DNA from: JAIXWP01 sp965247015
GTDB taxonomy: Bacteria; Bacteroidota; Bacteroidia; Flavobacteriales_D; Sanyastnellaceae
Direction: 5' to 3'
DNA: 64,000 nt
Assembly (NCBI GenBank): GCA_965247015.1
Contig: CBDFGG010000004.1
Location: 248,001-312,000 of the forward strand
Shown here piece after piece: positions 17,985 to 26,505 of this stretch. Under the pieces are notes generated by a model, which was not told the origin of the DNA, did not search any database, and worked only from the letters and a program-made list of their open reading frames with translations. The position numbers were made by a program, and so were the translations under genes. Each line of letters opens with the position of its first letter. Position 1 is the stretch's first letter.

Positions 17985-20900
17985 CTACTTAGCATAGCCC
18001 AGCACGCGATAAACCTCAGACTGAATGCGGGTTCTAATGTCCAATTGTAACAATTTCTTATTCTCTGCATCCGGGTTTACTCGGTTACTGAGGAAAATGT
18101 AAACGATGCCCGTCTCTGGGTCAGCCCAACACATGGTACCGGTAAATCCTGTGTGACCGAAGCTATCTGGTGTTGCCTGCGCGCAAGAAGACCCTGTACC
18201 TTTCGTAAAGGCGGGCTTATCGAAACCTAGTCCTCTTCTGTTGCCTGCAAAATGACGCGTATTGAAAAGACGAATTGTTTCATCTGAGATGTATGTCTTA
18301 TCACCATAAACACCTTTATTCATAAGCATCTGCATGATCGCAGCGAGATCTTGAGCATTAGAAAATAATCCTGCATGACCAGCCACTCCACCTAACATCG
18401 CGGCGCCTTGGTCATGAACATAGCCTGTGATGTGTTGATCTCTAAACACCTTATCGTTTTCTGTCGGAGCAATCACACTTTTATCCATTCTTTCAAGAGG
18501 CTTGTAACCGATGGTATGAAGTCCCATTGGTTTGTAGAAATGGTTAGTGACATATTGATCCAATGGTTGATTGGAAATTTTTTCTACCAACTCTTGCGTG
18601 AAGTAGAAAGCAAGATCGCTGTACTTATAGCTCTTATCAGCGCTAATTGGAGTATCAAGGACCTGCTTCATCATCTCTTTCTTATAATCATCCTTGATGT
18701 AAATACCCTCGGCCACTTGATTACTGAATCCTCGTTCTGGGGCGGTTTTGTAAATCGATGGATCTAACGCTCCACCAGACATGGTCTTGGTGTAAAAAGG
18801 AATCCATGCGGTAAACCCAGCAGTGTGGGCTAACATTTCTTTGATCACCACTTTGGAATAAGCATTCTCCTGAGGGATGTCGAGATAATCACCTAAGGTT
18901 TTGTTGACGTCTAGTTTTTTCTCATCAACCAACTTCATTGCTGCAAGCGTTCCACTTGCAACTTTGGTAATAGAAGCTAAATCATAGACTGTATTTTGAT
19001 CGACGGCTTGACTCGAATCCCAATTAAGCGATCCAAAAGCTTTATCATATACCACCCAGCCATCTTTTGCTACTAGCACGCGGCATCCAGGGTATGCGCC
19101 CTGCATCACACCATTCCATGCAATAGAATCTACTTTGCTAAATGAATTGCTATTAATTGCAATTTTGAATGAGGCTGCGTCATCCATCATGTCCTCTTCG
19201 TAATCCGCAGCTGGAGCGCCTTTCACATCTGTTTTTTCTTCAACATTCACCAATGTTTGAGAAATCAGATCTAAGTTGGCCCATCTAAGAATTCCGCCTC
19301 CATCCACTTTACAACCATCCTTGCAAACGAAGTCTGCGGTTGCTGTCACCGGCAAGGCTCCTGATGCATCCGTTGCTCCCACTATTAATTCAGCGCAAGC
19401 TTTTCTGGTGAGCTCGTCATCTTGATACGCTACCACTACGCCTTCAATATTACTTAAGTCGCGAAGGGTAGATAAAGAATATGGGTTCGCTAACACTGCT
19501 AATACTACAGTCGTCTTTTCACCAACACCATTGAGAATTCTAGCAGACTCGTTAGTTACTCCGAAGTTCTTTGAGGCCTTGTTGCTTGTACCCACCATAT
19601 CAGCAATCACCAAATCGTACTCGCTCAGTTTGTCATACCAAGCCATTGCTGATTTGTACTCAGGATTTTTTTCCATCATGAATACATCTACAGGTAAATA
19701 TTTGGAAATCGCAGCAGTGAATGCGGTAGGCGCACCGGCACCGATTTCTACCACTGCTACTTTCTTATATTCTCTAAAATTAATTGGCAGCGTTTCTTTC
19801 TCATTTCGGATAACAGTCAAACTCTGCTCGACTAATTTTGCTTGAAGATTTTTAGCAGAAGCTGAATTCAAGTCTTCCACCAATCCTTTTGTTTTGATCG
19901 GCGTAAAATTTGAAAGCCCAACCCACTCTTTTGTACGTAAAATTCTTAAACAACGATCATTAATTTCTGCTTCAGTTAATTCACCATTAGCGATAGCTTC
20001 CTTAATTTTTTGAATTGCCAATGGAATGTCTGCAGAGAAAAGCAATACATCATTGCCCGCTTTGATTGCTTGTAAATCCATATCACCAGGCTTCCAAAAT
20101 TTTGCCACACCTTGCATGTTCAATGCATCTGTAAACACCAATCCATCGAAACCCATTTCCTCGCGGAGTAGACCATTGATGATTTTAGGAGAAAGTGTAG
20201 AAGGAAGATTCTTGGTGGTGTCGAGTGCCGGTACAAATAAGTGTGCAATCATGCTTCCGCCAAGGCCTTGAGCAATCAATGCCTTGTATGGATAAAGCTC
20301 CAAACTATCTAAACGTTCTTTTGAATAAGGAATAACTGGAAGATCTTTATGACTATCCGCGTCTGTATCACCATGACCTGGAAAGTGCTTTGCAACTGCT
20401 AAGACATGATTGTCTTGCAAACCTTTCATATACATCAATCCGCGTCGAGTTACGAGGTCTCTATCTTCACCAAATGATCTGTTTGAGATAACAGGATTTT
20501 TTGGGTTGTTATTGATATCGAGTACTGGCGAGAAGGAAACGTGCACTCCCAAACGCTTTAATTGTCGTGCCATCTCCACACCAAACTCGTAAGTCAATTC
20601 ATCACCCTCAGATGCACCGAGAGTCATTTGTCTTGGATATGCGATCGTTGAATCGAGGCGCATACCTAAACCCCACTCAGCATCCATTGAGATGAGCAAT
20701 GGAATATTAGACTCTGATTGAAATTTATTGGTAAGATTCGCTTGACGAACAGGACTCCCTTGGAAGAAAATGATTCCACCGATACCATAATTTTTTACAA
20801 GAGAAGAAATTTTTGAAGCATTGTAATCGCGGTGCTTTGGATCACTCCAAGCAGCCACCATGAAAAGTTGACCAATTTTCTGATCCAAACTCATGGATTG

Positions 20901-21011
20901 AAAAATAGAATCAGCCCATGGCGTAGGTGTCTTTAGAAAGCATGGCTGTTGAGCCCTAGCTCCTCTGAAAGCCAGTACTAAGAAAAAAGAAATGACGATG
21001 TGAATTCTCAT
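17985..21011 (-). CDS. GH3 beta-N-acetylglucosaminidase (NagZ type) fused to a beta-lactamase-fold serine hydrolase
   Basis: 1008 residues, with a signal peptide (residues 1-20, RGARA). The GH3 domain (about 35-370) has the NagZ signature KHFPGHGDTDADSHKDLP at about 208-225, including the Asp/His pair that serves as acid/base, and the nucleophile aspartate in FTDALNM at about 295. A GH3 C-terminal-like region follows. Residues about 630-1000 are a class C beta-lactamase/transpeptidase fold with the SxxK motif SITK at about 678-681 and a YSDLAFYF tyrosine motif. The GH3 part is expected to remove GlcNAc from muropeptides; the serine hydrolase may be a peptidase or esterase. The two-domain form is known in Bacteroidota. 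Location is the periplasm, in peptidoglycan turnover. Confidence 0.93.
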   Translation of the reverse strand: MRIHIVISFFLVLAFRGARAQQPCFLKTPTPWADSIFQSMSLDQKIGQLFMVAAWSDPKHRDYNASKISSLVKNYGIGGIIFFQGSPVRQANLTNKFQSESNIPLLISMDAEWGLGMRLDSTIAYPRQMTLGASEGDELTYEFGVEMARQLKRLGVHVSFSPVLDINNNPKNPVISNRSFGEDRDLVTRRGLMYMKGLQDNHVLAVAKHFPGHGDTDADSHKDLPVIPYSKERLDSLELYPYKALIAQGLGGSMIAHLFVPALDTTKNLPSTLSPKIINGLLREEMGFDGLVFTDALNMQGVAKFWKPGDMDLQAIKAGNDVLLFSADIPLAIQKIKEAIANGELTEAEINDRCLRILRTKEWVGLSNFTPIKTKGLVEDLNSASAKNLQAKLVEQSLTVIRNEKETLPINFREYKKVAVVEIGAGAPTAFTAAISKYLPVDVFMMEKNPEYKSAMAWYDKLSEYDLVIADMVGTSNKASKNFGVTNESARILNGVGEKTTVVLAVLANPYSLSTLRDLSNIEGVVVAYQDDELTRKACAELIVGATDASGALPVTATADFVCKDGCKVDGGGILRWANLDLISQTLVNVEEKTDVKGAPAADYEEDMMDDAASFKIAINSNSFSKVDSIAWNGVMQGAYPGCRVLVAKDGWVVYDKAFGSLNWDSSQAVDQNTVYDLASITKVASGTLAAMKLVDEKKLDVNKTLGDYLDIPQENAYSKVVIKEMLAHTAGFTAWIPFYTKTMSGGALDPSIYKTAPERGFSNQVAEGIYIKDDYKKEMMKQVLDTPISADKSYKYSDLAFYFTQELVEKISNQPLDQYVTNHFYKPMGLHTIGYKPLERMDKSVIAPTENDKVFRDQHITGYVHDQGAAMLGGVAGHAGLFSNAQDLAAIMQMLMNKGVYGDKTYISDETIRLFNTRHFAGNRRGLGFDKPAFTKGTGSSCAQATPDSFGHTGFTGTMCWADPETGIVYIFLSNRVNPDAENKKLLQLDIRTRIQSEVYRVLGYAK

Positions 21012-21064
21012 GATACACCTAAATTTTATGCTTCTTACAAAACAAGGTGAAATACAACAACTAT

Positions 21065-21087
21065 TAAACCACTGTTATTGTGGTTTA
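21065..21087 (-). promoter_or_regulatory. Hairpin between cmk and the GH3 gene
   Basis: TAAACCAC and GTGGTTTA form an 8-bp stem around a 7-nt loop in the 96-bp gap between cmk and the GH3 gene. No T-run follows on either strand, so it may be a weak terminator, an attenuator or an operator. Confidence 0.35.
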
Positions 21088-21107
21088 GCAACAGTTATAT
21101 GTGTAAA

Positions 21108-21818
21108 TCATGAAATATGTTCCAATGAGCCTATCTTTTTCATCACTTGGCTCATCACAAATTGAAATTGTTCTTCGATCGTGAGGTGAGTATTATCAAT
21201 GACAACCGCGTCATCCGCTCTTTTCAGAGGATCGTTCGCTCTTGTTGTATCATAATCATCACGGCTGTTCACGTTATTCAAAACCTCTTCAAGTGTTGTT
21301 TCAACACCCATCGATTTTAACTCTTCATAACGACGTTGTGCGCGTACTTTGCTATCTGCCGTCATGAAAAACTTGAGTTCTGCATTTGGAAGAACAACGG
21401 TTCCGATATCTCTTCCGTCCATCACCACACCGCCTGATTCGGCCATGCGCTTCTGAAGCTTAACCAATTTTGTTCTTACCGCTTTAACATCTGAAATTTT
21501 AGAAACATGATTGCTCACTTGAAGTGAACGAATCTCCTTCTCCACATTTTGTCCGTTCAAGAAGGTTTCAATGAAACCTAGATCAAAGTTGTATTTAAAG
21601 TTGATGAGAACCAAGTCCAATGCTTTTTCCAAGCCTGCTACATCTACATTACCATTTGCATGTATGAATCCGTGCTGTAGTGCATACAATGCCATCGCTC
21701 TATACATTGCGCCAGTGTCGATGTAGACATAGTTCAACTCTTTAGCAACTGCTTTAGCGATTGTACTCTTCCCACAAGAAGAATACCCATCTATTGCGAT
21801 ATTGATTTTTTGCTTCAC
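21108..21818 (-). CDS. cmk: Cytidylate kinase
   Basis: Phosphorylates CMP and dCMP with ATP in pyrimidine nucleotide salvage and DNA precursor supply. 236 residues. It has the P-loop GYSSCGKST, the following DTGAMYRAMALYAL, the NMP-binding insert with VSNHVSKISDVKAVR, GGVVMDGRDIGTVVLP, the lid RRYEELKSMG and the SRDDYDTTRANDPLKRADDAV motif. The start codon is GTG at 21818. A -7-like box TATTTTCG lies about 25 bp upstream on the minus strand. It precedes the GH3 gene in the same direction, with a hairpin between them. Confidence 0.97.
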   Translation of the reverse strand: MKQKINIAIDGYSSCGKSTIAKAVAKELNYVYIDTGAMYRAMALYALQHGFIHANGNVDVAGLEKALDLVLINFKYNFDLGFIETFLNGQNVEKEIRSLQVSNHVSKISDVKAVRTKLVKLQKRMAESGGVVMDGRDIGTVVLPNAELKFFMTADSKVRAQRRYEELKSMGVETTLEEVLNNVNSRDDYDTTRANDPLKRADDAVVIDNTHLTIEEQFQFVMSQVMKKIGSLEHIS

Positions 21819-21868
21819 GGCTTGGACACTTTTGGATAGCTGCGAAAATACACACTATCAATGAAACT

Positions 21869-22807
21869 TTACGACTTTAAAGTTAAGAATACTTCTGCAA
21901 GCATACATCTAGCGCTCCCCCCACCATGTTTTTCTATAGTTTCGATGTCAGCGATCACTAATTTCCCATATCCCTTAAGAGTTGTTATTTCCATATCAGT
22001 AAATGCTTCAAAAGCACTTTTAGACATCACAATTAAAGGATTGCCCTCTTTATCTTTTACCTCCAAAATATTGCCTGCAAATCTTGAGGTTTGCTCTTCT
22101 GTTATGATAATAACTTCTCGCTCTTTCGACAGTTGGTCCAAGATCATCTTCCGATCATTGATATTATCTATTGCCTCTGCGCAAATAACTGCCCACCTAG
22201 TGCCAATTGACATCATCACATTGGTGTGATAAATCGGTAATCTTTCTTCACCAACGGTTTGAAAGGACTCAAAGGATATCATTTCGTAACCACTTATCAA
22301 GGCCCATTGATGAAAGACTTCTAGATGGCTTCTCTGAGATTTAGCCATGTAAGCACGTTTATGAAGATGGTCCAAAACGAGACTGCCGGTGCCCTCAAGA
22401 AACTTCTCTTCGTTTTCGAAATATGACAAATCAATCACTTCGAACTTTCGGTTGTAAACCTTTTCAAGCATTGAATTCAGGGGAAGTTGTTTTTCCAGTC
22501 TTCGATTTGGAGCGAACATCGGATAGATGAATACACGACCGTTTTGATCCGTGGATATCCAGTTATTTGGGAAAATACTGTCCGGTGTATCATGTTGCCC
22601 TAAATCACTTTGAACCAGGACTTCCACTCCATTTTCAGCTAAAAGTGTCACAAACCTGTCAAACTCCTCCGAGGCCTTTATTTTCAATTCTTCCGTATTA
22701 TCAAGGCTTACAGCGGTTTGATAATAGTTATTCACGCTGGTCTGCTCATTCATCCTGAAAAAAAATGGGCGTACCATCAAAACCGTATTTGTACTTTGGT
22801 CGTTCAT
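21869..22807 (-). CDS. ctlX: CtlX-type amidinotransferase-fold hydrolase
   Basis: Member of the guanidine-modifying (arginine deiminase/amidinotransferase) superfamily, matching the citrulline utilisation hydrolase CtlX pattern. Visible marks are TNTVLMVRPFFFRMNEQT at the start, DSIFPNNWISTD and IYPMFAPNRRLEK, GTGSLVLDH, the catalytic histidine in YHTNVMMSIG, and the C-terminal cysteine in GGGSARCMLAEVF about 12 residues from the end. The enzyme should hydrolyse a guanidino or ureido substrate in the cytoplasm. The frame runs up to 22846, but ATG at 22807 is preferred because it starts just before the conserved region and a -7-like box lies immediately upstream. Substrate is inferred from the family. 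Confidence 0.88.
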   Translation of the reverse strand: MNDQSTNTVLMVRPFFFRMNEQTSVNNYYQTAVSLDNTEELKIKASEEFDRFVTLLAENGVEVLVQSDLGQHDTPDSIFPNNWISTDQNGRVFIYPMFAPNRRLEKQLPLNSMLEKVYNRKFEVIDLSYFENEEKFLEGTGSLVLDHLHKRAYMAKSQRSHLEVFHQWALISGYEMISFESFQTVGEERLPIYHTNVMMSIGTRWAVICAEAIDNINDRKMILDQLSKEREVIIITEEQTSRFAGNILEVKDKEGNPLIVMSKSAFEAFTDMEITTLKGYGKLVIADIETIEKHGGGSARCMLAEVFLTLKS

Positions 22808-22814
22808 TAGGGTA

Positions 22815-22822
22815 CAAAGTTG
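22815..22822 (-). promoter_or_regulatory. Probable -7 box for ctlX
   Basis: On the minus strand this reads CAACTTTG, seven of eight positions of TAnnTTTG with one mismatch at the first base. It ends 7 nt before the ATG at 22807, so the mRNA would have almost no leader. Confidence 0.4.
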
Positions 22823-22876
22823 GTCGAAAAAACCATTTTTTGCCACACTAATTACGAACCTCTAACGAATCGAAAC

Positions 22877-23575
22877 TTGGTATATAGAATCCTCTCCTTC
22901 ATTATTTGTGCTTTGATGCTCGCTGCTTGCGGCGACAACAGATTTTTTTCAAGTAAAAGTGAAGGCTCTATCGTTTACGATGTATCATTTCCTTACGAGC
23001 AGAATAGCTTGATGCTTGAACTCTATCCCAAGGAAATGCTTTTTGAATTCAACAATGACTTTATGCGAGGCTCGCTGAAATCTACATGGGGAGTCATTAC
23101 TACAGATTTATTGATCAATAAAGATCAAAAGATCTATGAACAGTATTTCAAATCCTTTGGTGATAAATACTCCTTGGCGTTAAAGTCTGACAACATGAAG
23201 GATCTCTTCGGACTAACACCAGAGGCCAAAATCACCCCAACGGAAGATACTTTGACCATTGCAGGTTATTTATGTCAAAAAAGTCTTGCAACCTTCCCTG
23301 GTGACACCTTGCCTCCCATTGAACTTTACTTCACTAAAGATCTCGATATTACCAATGACAATTGGTGGAATAAATATTACCAAATTGATGGATTTCTTCT
23401 TGGATATGAAGTAGAGCAATATGGAAAGCGAATGAAACTTCGTGCACGTGAAGTCACCTTTCAGCCGATAGCTCCAGATCGCTTTGTAGCACCAGAAGGG
23501 TACACTGCTCTGAATGCGCTAGATATGGATAAGCAAATTAAAAAGGTCGTGGAAGAATTTATGGGTTCGAAGTAG
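22877..23575 (+). CDS. Lipoprotein of unknown function
   Basis: About 232 residues beginning with a short lipoprotein signal (LVYRILSFIICALMLAAC, lipobox LAAC). The mature part is beta-rich and resembles outer-membrane lipoprotein sorting or DUF4412-like domains: GSIVYDVSFPYEQNS, MRGSLKSTWGVITTDLLIN, then IAGYLCQKSLA, a pattern in which a strand-rich sheet binds a hydrophobic ligand. This family call is a guess. The frame opens upstream with a TTG at 22820 that would add 19 non-signal residues. A TTG at 22877 gives a proper signal peptide and is used here, though there is no ATG and the start is uncertain. Its 3' end overlaps the convergent gene by 17 bp. Confidence 0.7.
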   Translation: MVYRILSFIICALMLAACGDNRFFSSKSEGSIVYDVSFPYEQNSLMLELYPKEMLFEFNNDFMRGSLKSTWGVITTDLLINKDQKIYEQYFKSFGDKYSLALKSDNMKDLFGLTPEAKITPTEDTLTIAGYLCQKSLATFPGDTLPPIELYFTKDLDITNDNWWNKYYQIDGFLLGYEVEQYGKRMKLRAREVTFQPIAPDRFVAPEGYTALNALDMDKQIKKVVEEFMGSK

Positions 23576-23978
23576 ATTCTAGCTCCATTACAGGCTCAAC
23601 ATTTTCTAATTCTAATTCCAATTCATAATTCTTCGATTTGATATCTTCCGCGGATATCTTTTCCATTACAAAGGAAATTCCATTTAATCGACCTTTTAGC
23701 GTCGTCTTTCCTGCAATTGTATATGTTTTAGTTTCACTTGATTCTACTGTCACGCCCTTTTGAAAAACCTCCACTTGTAAATCATATTTCATTGGAAATT
23801 CATTCAAATTTTTAATTTGAAGCGTGAGCATTTGAGGGGAATTCTTTTTATACCATTTCTGTTTCACCCAGCGAACCGAGAACTCCAAGCCGCCTTGCTC
23901 CTTTACTTTTTCGTACTGTGAAAATGCCACTGCGTTAATTAGAAACAGCAGACTCAACACCATCATGATCTTTTTCAT
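23559..23978 (-). CDS. Small secreted protein, unknown function
   Basis: 139 residues from ATG at 23978: a clear signal peptide (MKKIMMVLSLLFLINAVAFSQ), then a single beta-rich domain (GLEFSVRWVKQKWYKKNSP, LTLQIKNLNEFPMKYDLQV, TYTIAGKTTLKGRLNGISF). The layout resembles small immunoglobulin-like periplasmic proteins. The frame is open for 70 codons further upstream, but that part has no signal-like or conserved character. No family is recognised. It converges on and overlaps the lipoprotein gene by 17 bp and diverges from the RnfD-like gene across a 187-bp gap in which I see no other gene. Confidence 0.72.
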   Translation of the reverse strand: MKKIMMVLSLLFLINAVAFSQYEKVKEQGGLEFSVRWVKQKWYKKNSPQMLTLQIKNLNEFPMKYDLQVEVFQKGVTVESSETKTYTIAGKTTLKGRLNGISFVMEKISAEDIKSKNYELELELENVEPVMELESTSNP

Positions 23979-24165
23979 CTTCTTCGAATTTTCACAAAGA
24001 TGAATGAAAAAACTTTTGAAACAAAAATGAGGTCTTGTCGTAAGAGCCACCGAATAAGGTTTTGAATGCAATTGGGCGAACTTGAGTAGAGAACTTGCGA
24101 GCCTAATTGCATTTTTTTTTGAACCAATCTGAAAGTCTCGGGTACGGGGTTGCAAATTCCAAAAG

Positions 24166-25026
24166 ATGCAACACACCAATTGGCTCAAATGGCTCAGTAG
24201 CGACGCTCGCCACTTTCAAATCTTATCTCAGTTTACTTTCCTTATTTACGGAATTCTTTTTCTCGGCTGGGATCAAGATTGGTTGAATTACACCGCTGCT
24301 TTTAGCGGAACACTCAGTATCCAAGCAATTTTCATTAAAACTGGCTTTGCACAAAATCACAGTTTCAAGAGTGCTATTATTACTGCACTAGGATTATGTC
24401 TATTACTAAAAACCAATTCTCCGGTCATCTTCTTTCTTGCCGGAGCTATTGCGATTGCTCAAAAATTCGCCATTAGAATAAATGGAAAACACCTCTGGAA
24501 TCCAGCAAACTTTGGAATAATCATCGCTATTATTCTTTCAGGAAATGCTTGGGTATCACCTGGCCAATGGGGCAATCAAGCAATATTTGTGCTTGTAAGT
24601 TCTGTTGCCGCATGGAATGTCCTTTCTCGCGTAGGACGAATGGATACAGGTATAATCTTCCTTCTGTCGCTGGGCATTTTCGAATACTTCCGCACCGTAG
24701 TGTACCTCGAATGGGGACATGAAGTATGGCTTCACAAAATGACCAGCGGTTCAATTCTGCTATTCTCATTCTTCATGATAACGGATCCGATGTCTACTCC
24801 ACTAAACAAAAAAGCACGTATCCTTTGGACAGTATCCGTTGCATTTACCTCATTTTACCTCACAAACTTCTTCTTCATTAATGCATCAGTGCAATGGGTA
24901 TTGTTTGCGCTTACGCCATTCACACCGCTGATAGACAAACTAGCCAAGGCGAGTCAATTCAATTGGCAAAATTCAATTCAACCATTATTTAATTTTAAAA
25001 AACAAACCAATGAAAGCACTAACTAG
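24166..25026 (+). CDS. RnfD/NqrB-family integral membrane protein, orphan
   Basis: 286 residues with eight to ten hydrophobic helices. The family marks are GKHLWNPANFGI (about 105-116) and HKMTSGSILLFSFFMITDPMSTP (about 190-212), matching the NqrB/RnfD fold that binds flavin in Na+- or H+-pumping redox complexes. I do not see the S-G-A-T type flavinylation motif of true RnfD/NqrB, and no other rnf or nqr gene is nearby, so this is not part of a complete complex here. It overlaps the DUF2330 gene by 17 bp, which implies a linked job, probably transmembrane electron transfer to or from a periplasmic partner (inference). Confidence 0.85.
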   Translation: MQHTNWLKWLSSDARHFQILSQFTFLIYGILFLGWDQDWLNYTAAFSGTLSIQAIFIKTGFAQNHSFKSAIITALGLCLLLKTNSPVIFFLAGAIAIAQKFAIRINGKHLWNPANFGIIIAIILSGNAWVSPGQWGNQAIFVLVSSVAAWNVLSRVGRMDTGIIFLLSLGIFEYFRTVVYLEWGHEVWLHKMTSGSILLFSFFMITDPMSTPLNKKARILWTVSVAFTSFYLTNFFFINASVQWVLFALTPFTPLIDKLAKASQFNWQNSIQPLFNFKKQTNESTN

Positions 25027-26458
25027 AAAATTGCTCGCACTGAGCATGGCTATGCTGATTATCGTGCAGTCCTCCTATGGCTTCTGTGGCTTTTATGTTG
25101 CAAAAGCAGACACCACTATTTTCAATAATAAAAGTGAAGTTATTCTTGTGCGAGATGGAAAACACACCGTTATCACCATGAGCAATGATTTCAAAGGTGA
25201 TGTAAAAGATTTCGCAATGGTAGTACCAGTGCCCGTTGTTCTTAAAGAATCTGACATTAAAGTCGTAGACAGAAAAGTTTTCGAGGCATTGGATGCCTAC
25301 TCCGCTCCACGATTAGTGGAGTATTATGATCAAAATCCTTGTCAACCAGAATATTCATTCGATGAGCTCTATGCGATGCCCACTTCAGTTGGAGAGTTGG
25401 CTTCTACCTTGAGATCTGTAACAATTCAAGAAAAGGACTTTGGTGTTAAAATAGAAGCGCGTTACAAAATTGGGGAATACGACATTCTTCTGCTCTCTGC
25501 CAAGGAAAGCACTGGTCTTAAAGATTGGCTTATTTTGAGTGGATATAAAATACCTGCAACAGCAGATGAGGTGCTCGCTCCATACATAAAAAGCAACATG
25601 AAATTTTTTGTTGTCAAGGTAAATGCTGAAACAATTGCGAAAGGAAAGTTCGAATATCTCAGCCCCCTTCAAATTAGCTTTGACCATGATAAATTTATGC
25701 TTCCTATCCGACTAGGAATGGCTAATAGTACTGGCAGCCAGGATATGATTGTGTATGCTTTCACCAGAACAGGTCGTGTAGAATGCACTAATTACAGAAC
25801 GGTAAAAATGCCAACCGATCGCCATATTCCATTATTTGTGAAAAATGAGTTTGGAGATTTCTATAAAAATCTTTTTCAAAAAACATGGAAGTCAGAAAAT
25901 CGCAACGCTGTATTTCTTGAATATGCTTGGGACGTCACTCCAAATTGGGGAATGAAGTGCGATCCATGTGTAGGACCTCCTCCTATGCAACAAGAATTTG
26001 CAGATGCAGGCGTTTGGTGGGCCAACAGTGGTGGCCAAACTTTCTTCACCCGAATGCACGTTCGGTACGAAAAAAGTAAGTTCCCAAGTGATCTCACTTT
26101 CCAGGTAACTCCAAACAATGAAAACTATCAAGCACGCTATGTATTAACTAATCCAGCAACTGGAGAATTTCAGTGTGAAGAAGGTCAACAATACCTCCTT
26201 GACCTAAGAGATAAACGAAAGTTAGAATTAGATGAATACGCTGCCCTCACTGGAAAAATTAGTCCAAAAGGACAGAAGTATTTATCGGAATATCAAGGTA
26301 AAATTTTACCCGAAAAGAAAAATGAAACTCCCATTTTCTTGAAAGAATTTTTTAAAAATAATGGGACACGCAAACTAATTATTGCGCTAAGTGCATTAAT
26401 GGCATTGCTTATATTCTTCAGAATATCCAGACCTAAAGTTGAAACAAAAGTTGCATAA
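25010..26458 (+). CDS. DUF2330 domain protein, secreted and C-terminally anchored
   Basis: 482 residues. A signal peptide (about 1-24) is followed by the DUF2330 start GFCGFYVAKADTTIFNNKS and by VILVRDGKHTVITMSNDF and FAMVVPVPVVL. Later cysteines include NPCQPEY and a CDPCVGPPP pair. A C-terminal helix (about 452-470, LIIALSALMALLIFF) followed by a basic tail should anchor it in the membrane with the domain outside the cytoplasm. Function is unknown. Its ATG lies inside the end of the RnfD-like gene (17-bp overlap), so the two are probably translated together and may form one membrane unit. Confidence 0.9.
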   Translation: MKALTRKLLALSMAMLIIVQSSYGFCGFYVAKADTTIFNNKSEVILVRDGKHTVITMSNDFKGDVKDFAMVVPVPVVLKESDIKVVDRKVFEALDAYSAPRLVEYYDQNPCQPEYSFDELYAMPTSVGELASTLRSVTIQEKDFGVKIEARYKIGEYDILLLSAKESTGLKDWLILSGYKIPATADEVLAPYIKSNMKFFVVKVNAETIAKGKFEYLSPLQISFDHDKFMLPIRLGMANSTGSQDMIVYAFTRTGRVECTNYRTVKMPTDRHIPLFVKNEFGDFYKNLFQKTWKSENRNAVFLEYAWDVTPNWGMKCDPCVGPPPMQQEFADAGVWWANSGGQTFFTRMHVRYEKSKFPSDLTFQVTPNNENYQARYVLTNPATGEFQCEEGQQYLLDLRDKRKLELDEYAALTGKISPKGQKYLSEYQGKILPEKKNETPIFLKEFFKNNGTRKLIIALSALMALLIFFRISRPKVETKVA

Positions 26459-26490
26459 AAAAAGGGGCGAAAACTCGCCCCTTTTTTTTA
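26457..26490. terminator. Bidirectional terminator between the DUF2330 and SPFH genes
   Basis: AAAGGGGCGA / TCGCCCCTTT stem with a short AAAC loop, flanked by A- and T-runs on the two sides. It serves the convergent genes ending at 26458 and 26506. Confidence 0.9.
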
Positions 26491-26505
26491 TTTTCATGAA
26501 AGAAA

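Noticed and set aside
17985..21011. GH3/beta-lactamase fusion as a new architecture
   Set aside because: This two-domain layout is already known in Bacteroidota.
23979..24188. 70-codon N-terminal extension of the small secreted protein
   Set aside because: It would bury the signal peptide, and overlaps the start of the divergent gene.
24166..25026. True RnfD subunit of an Rnf complex
   Set aside because: No flavinylation motif and no other rnf gene; only the family is claimed.
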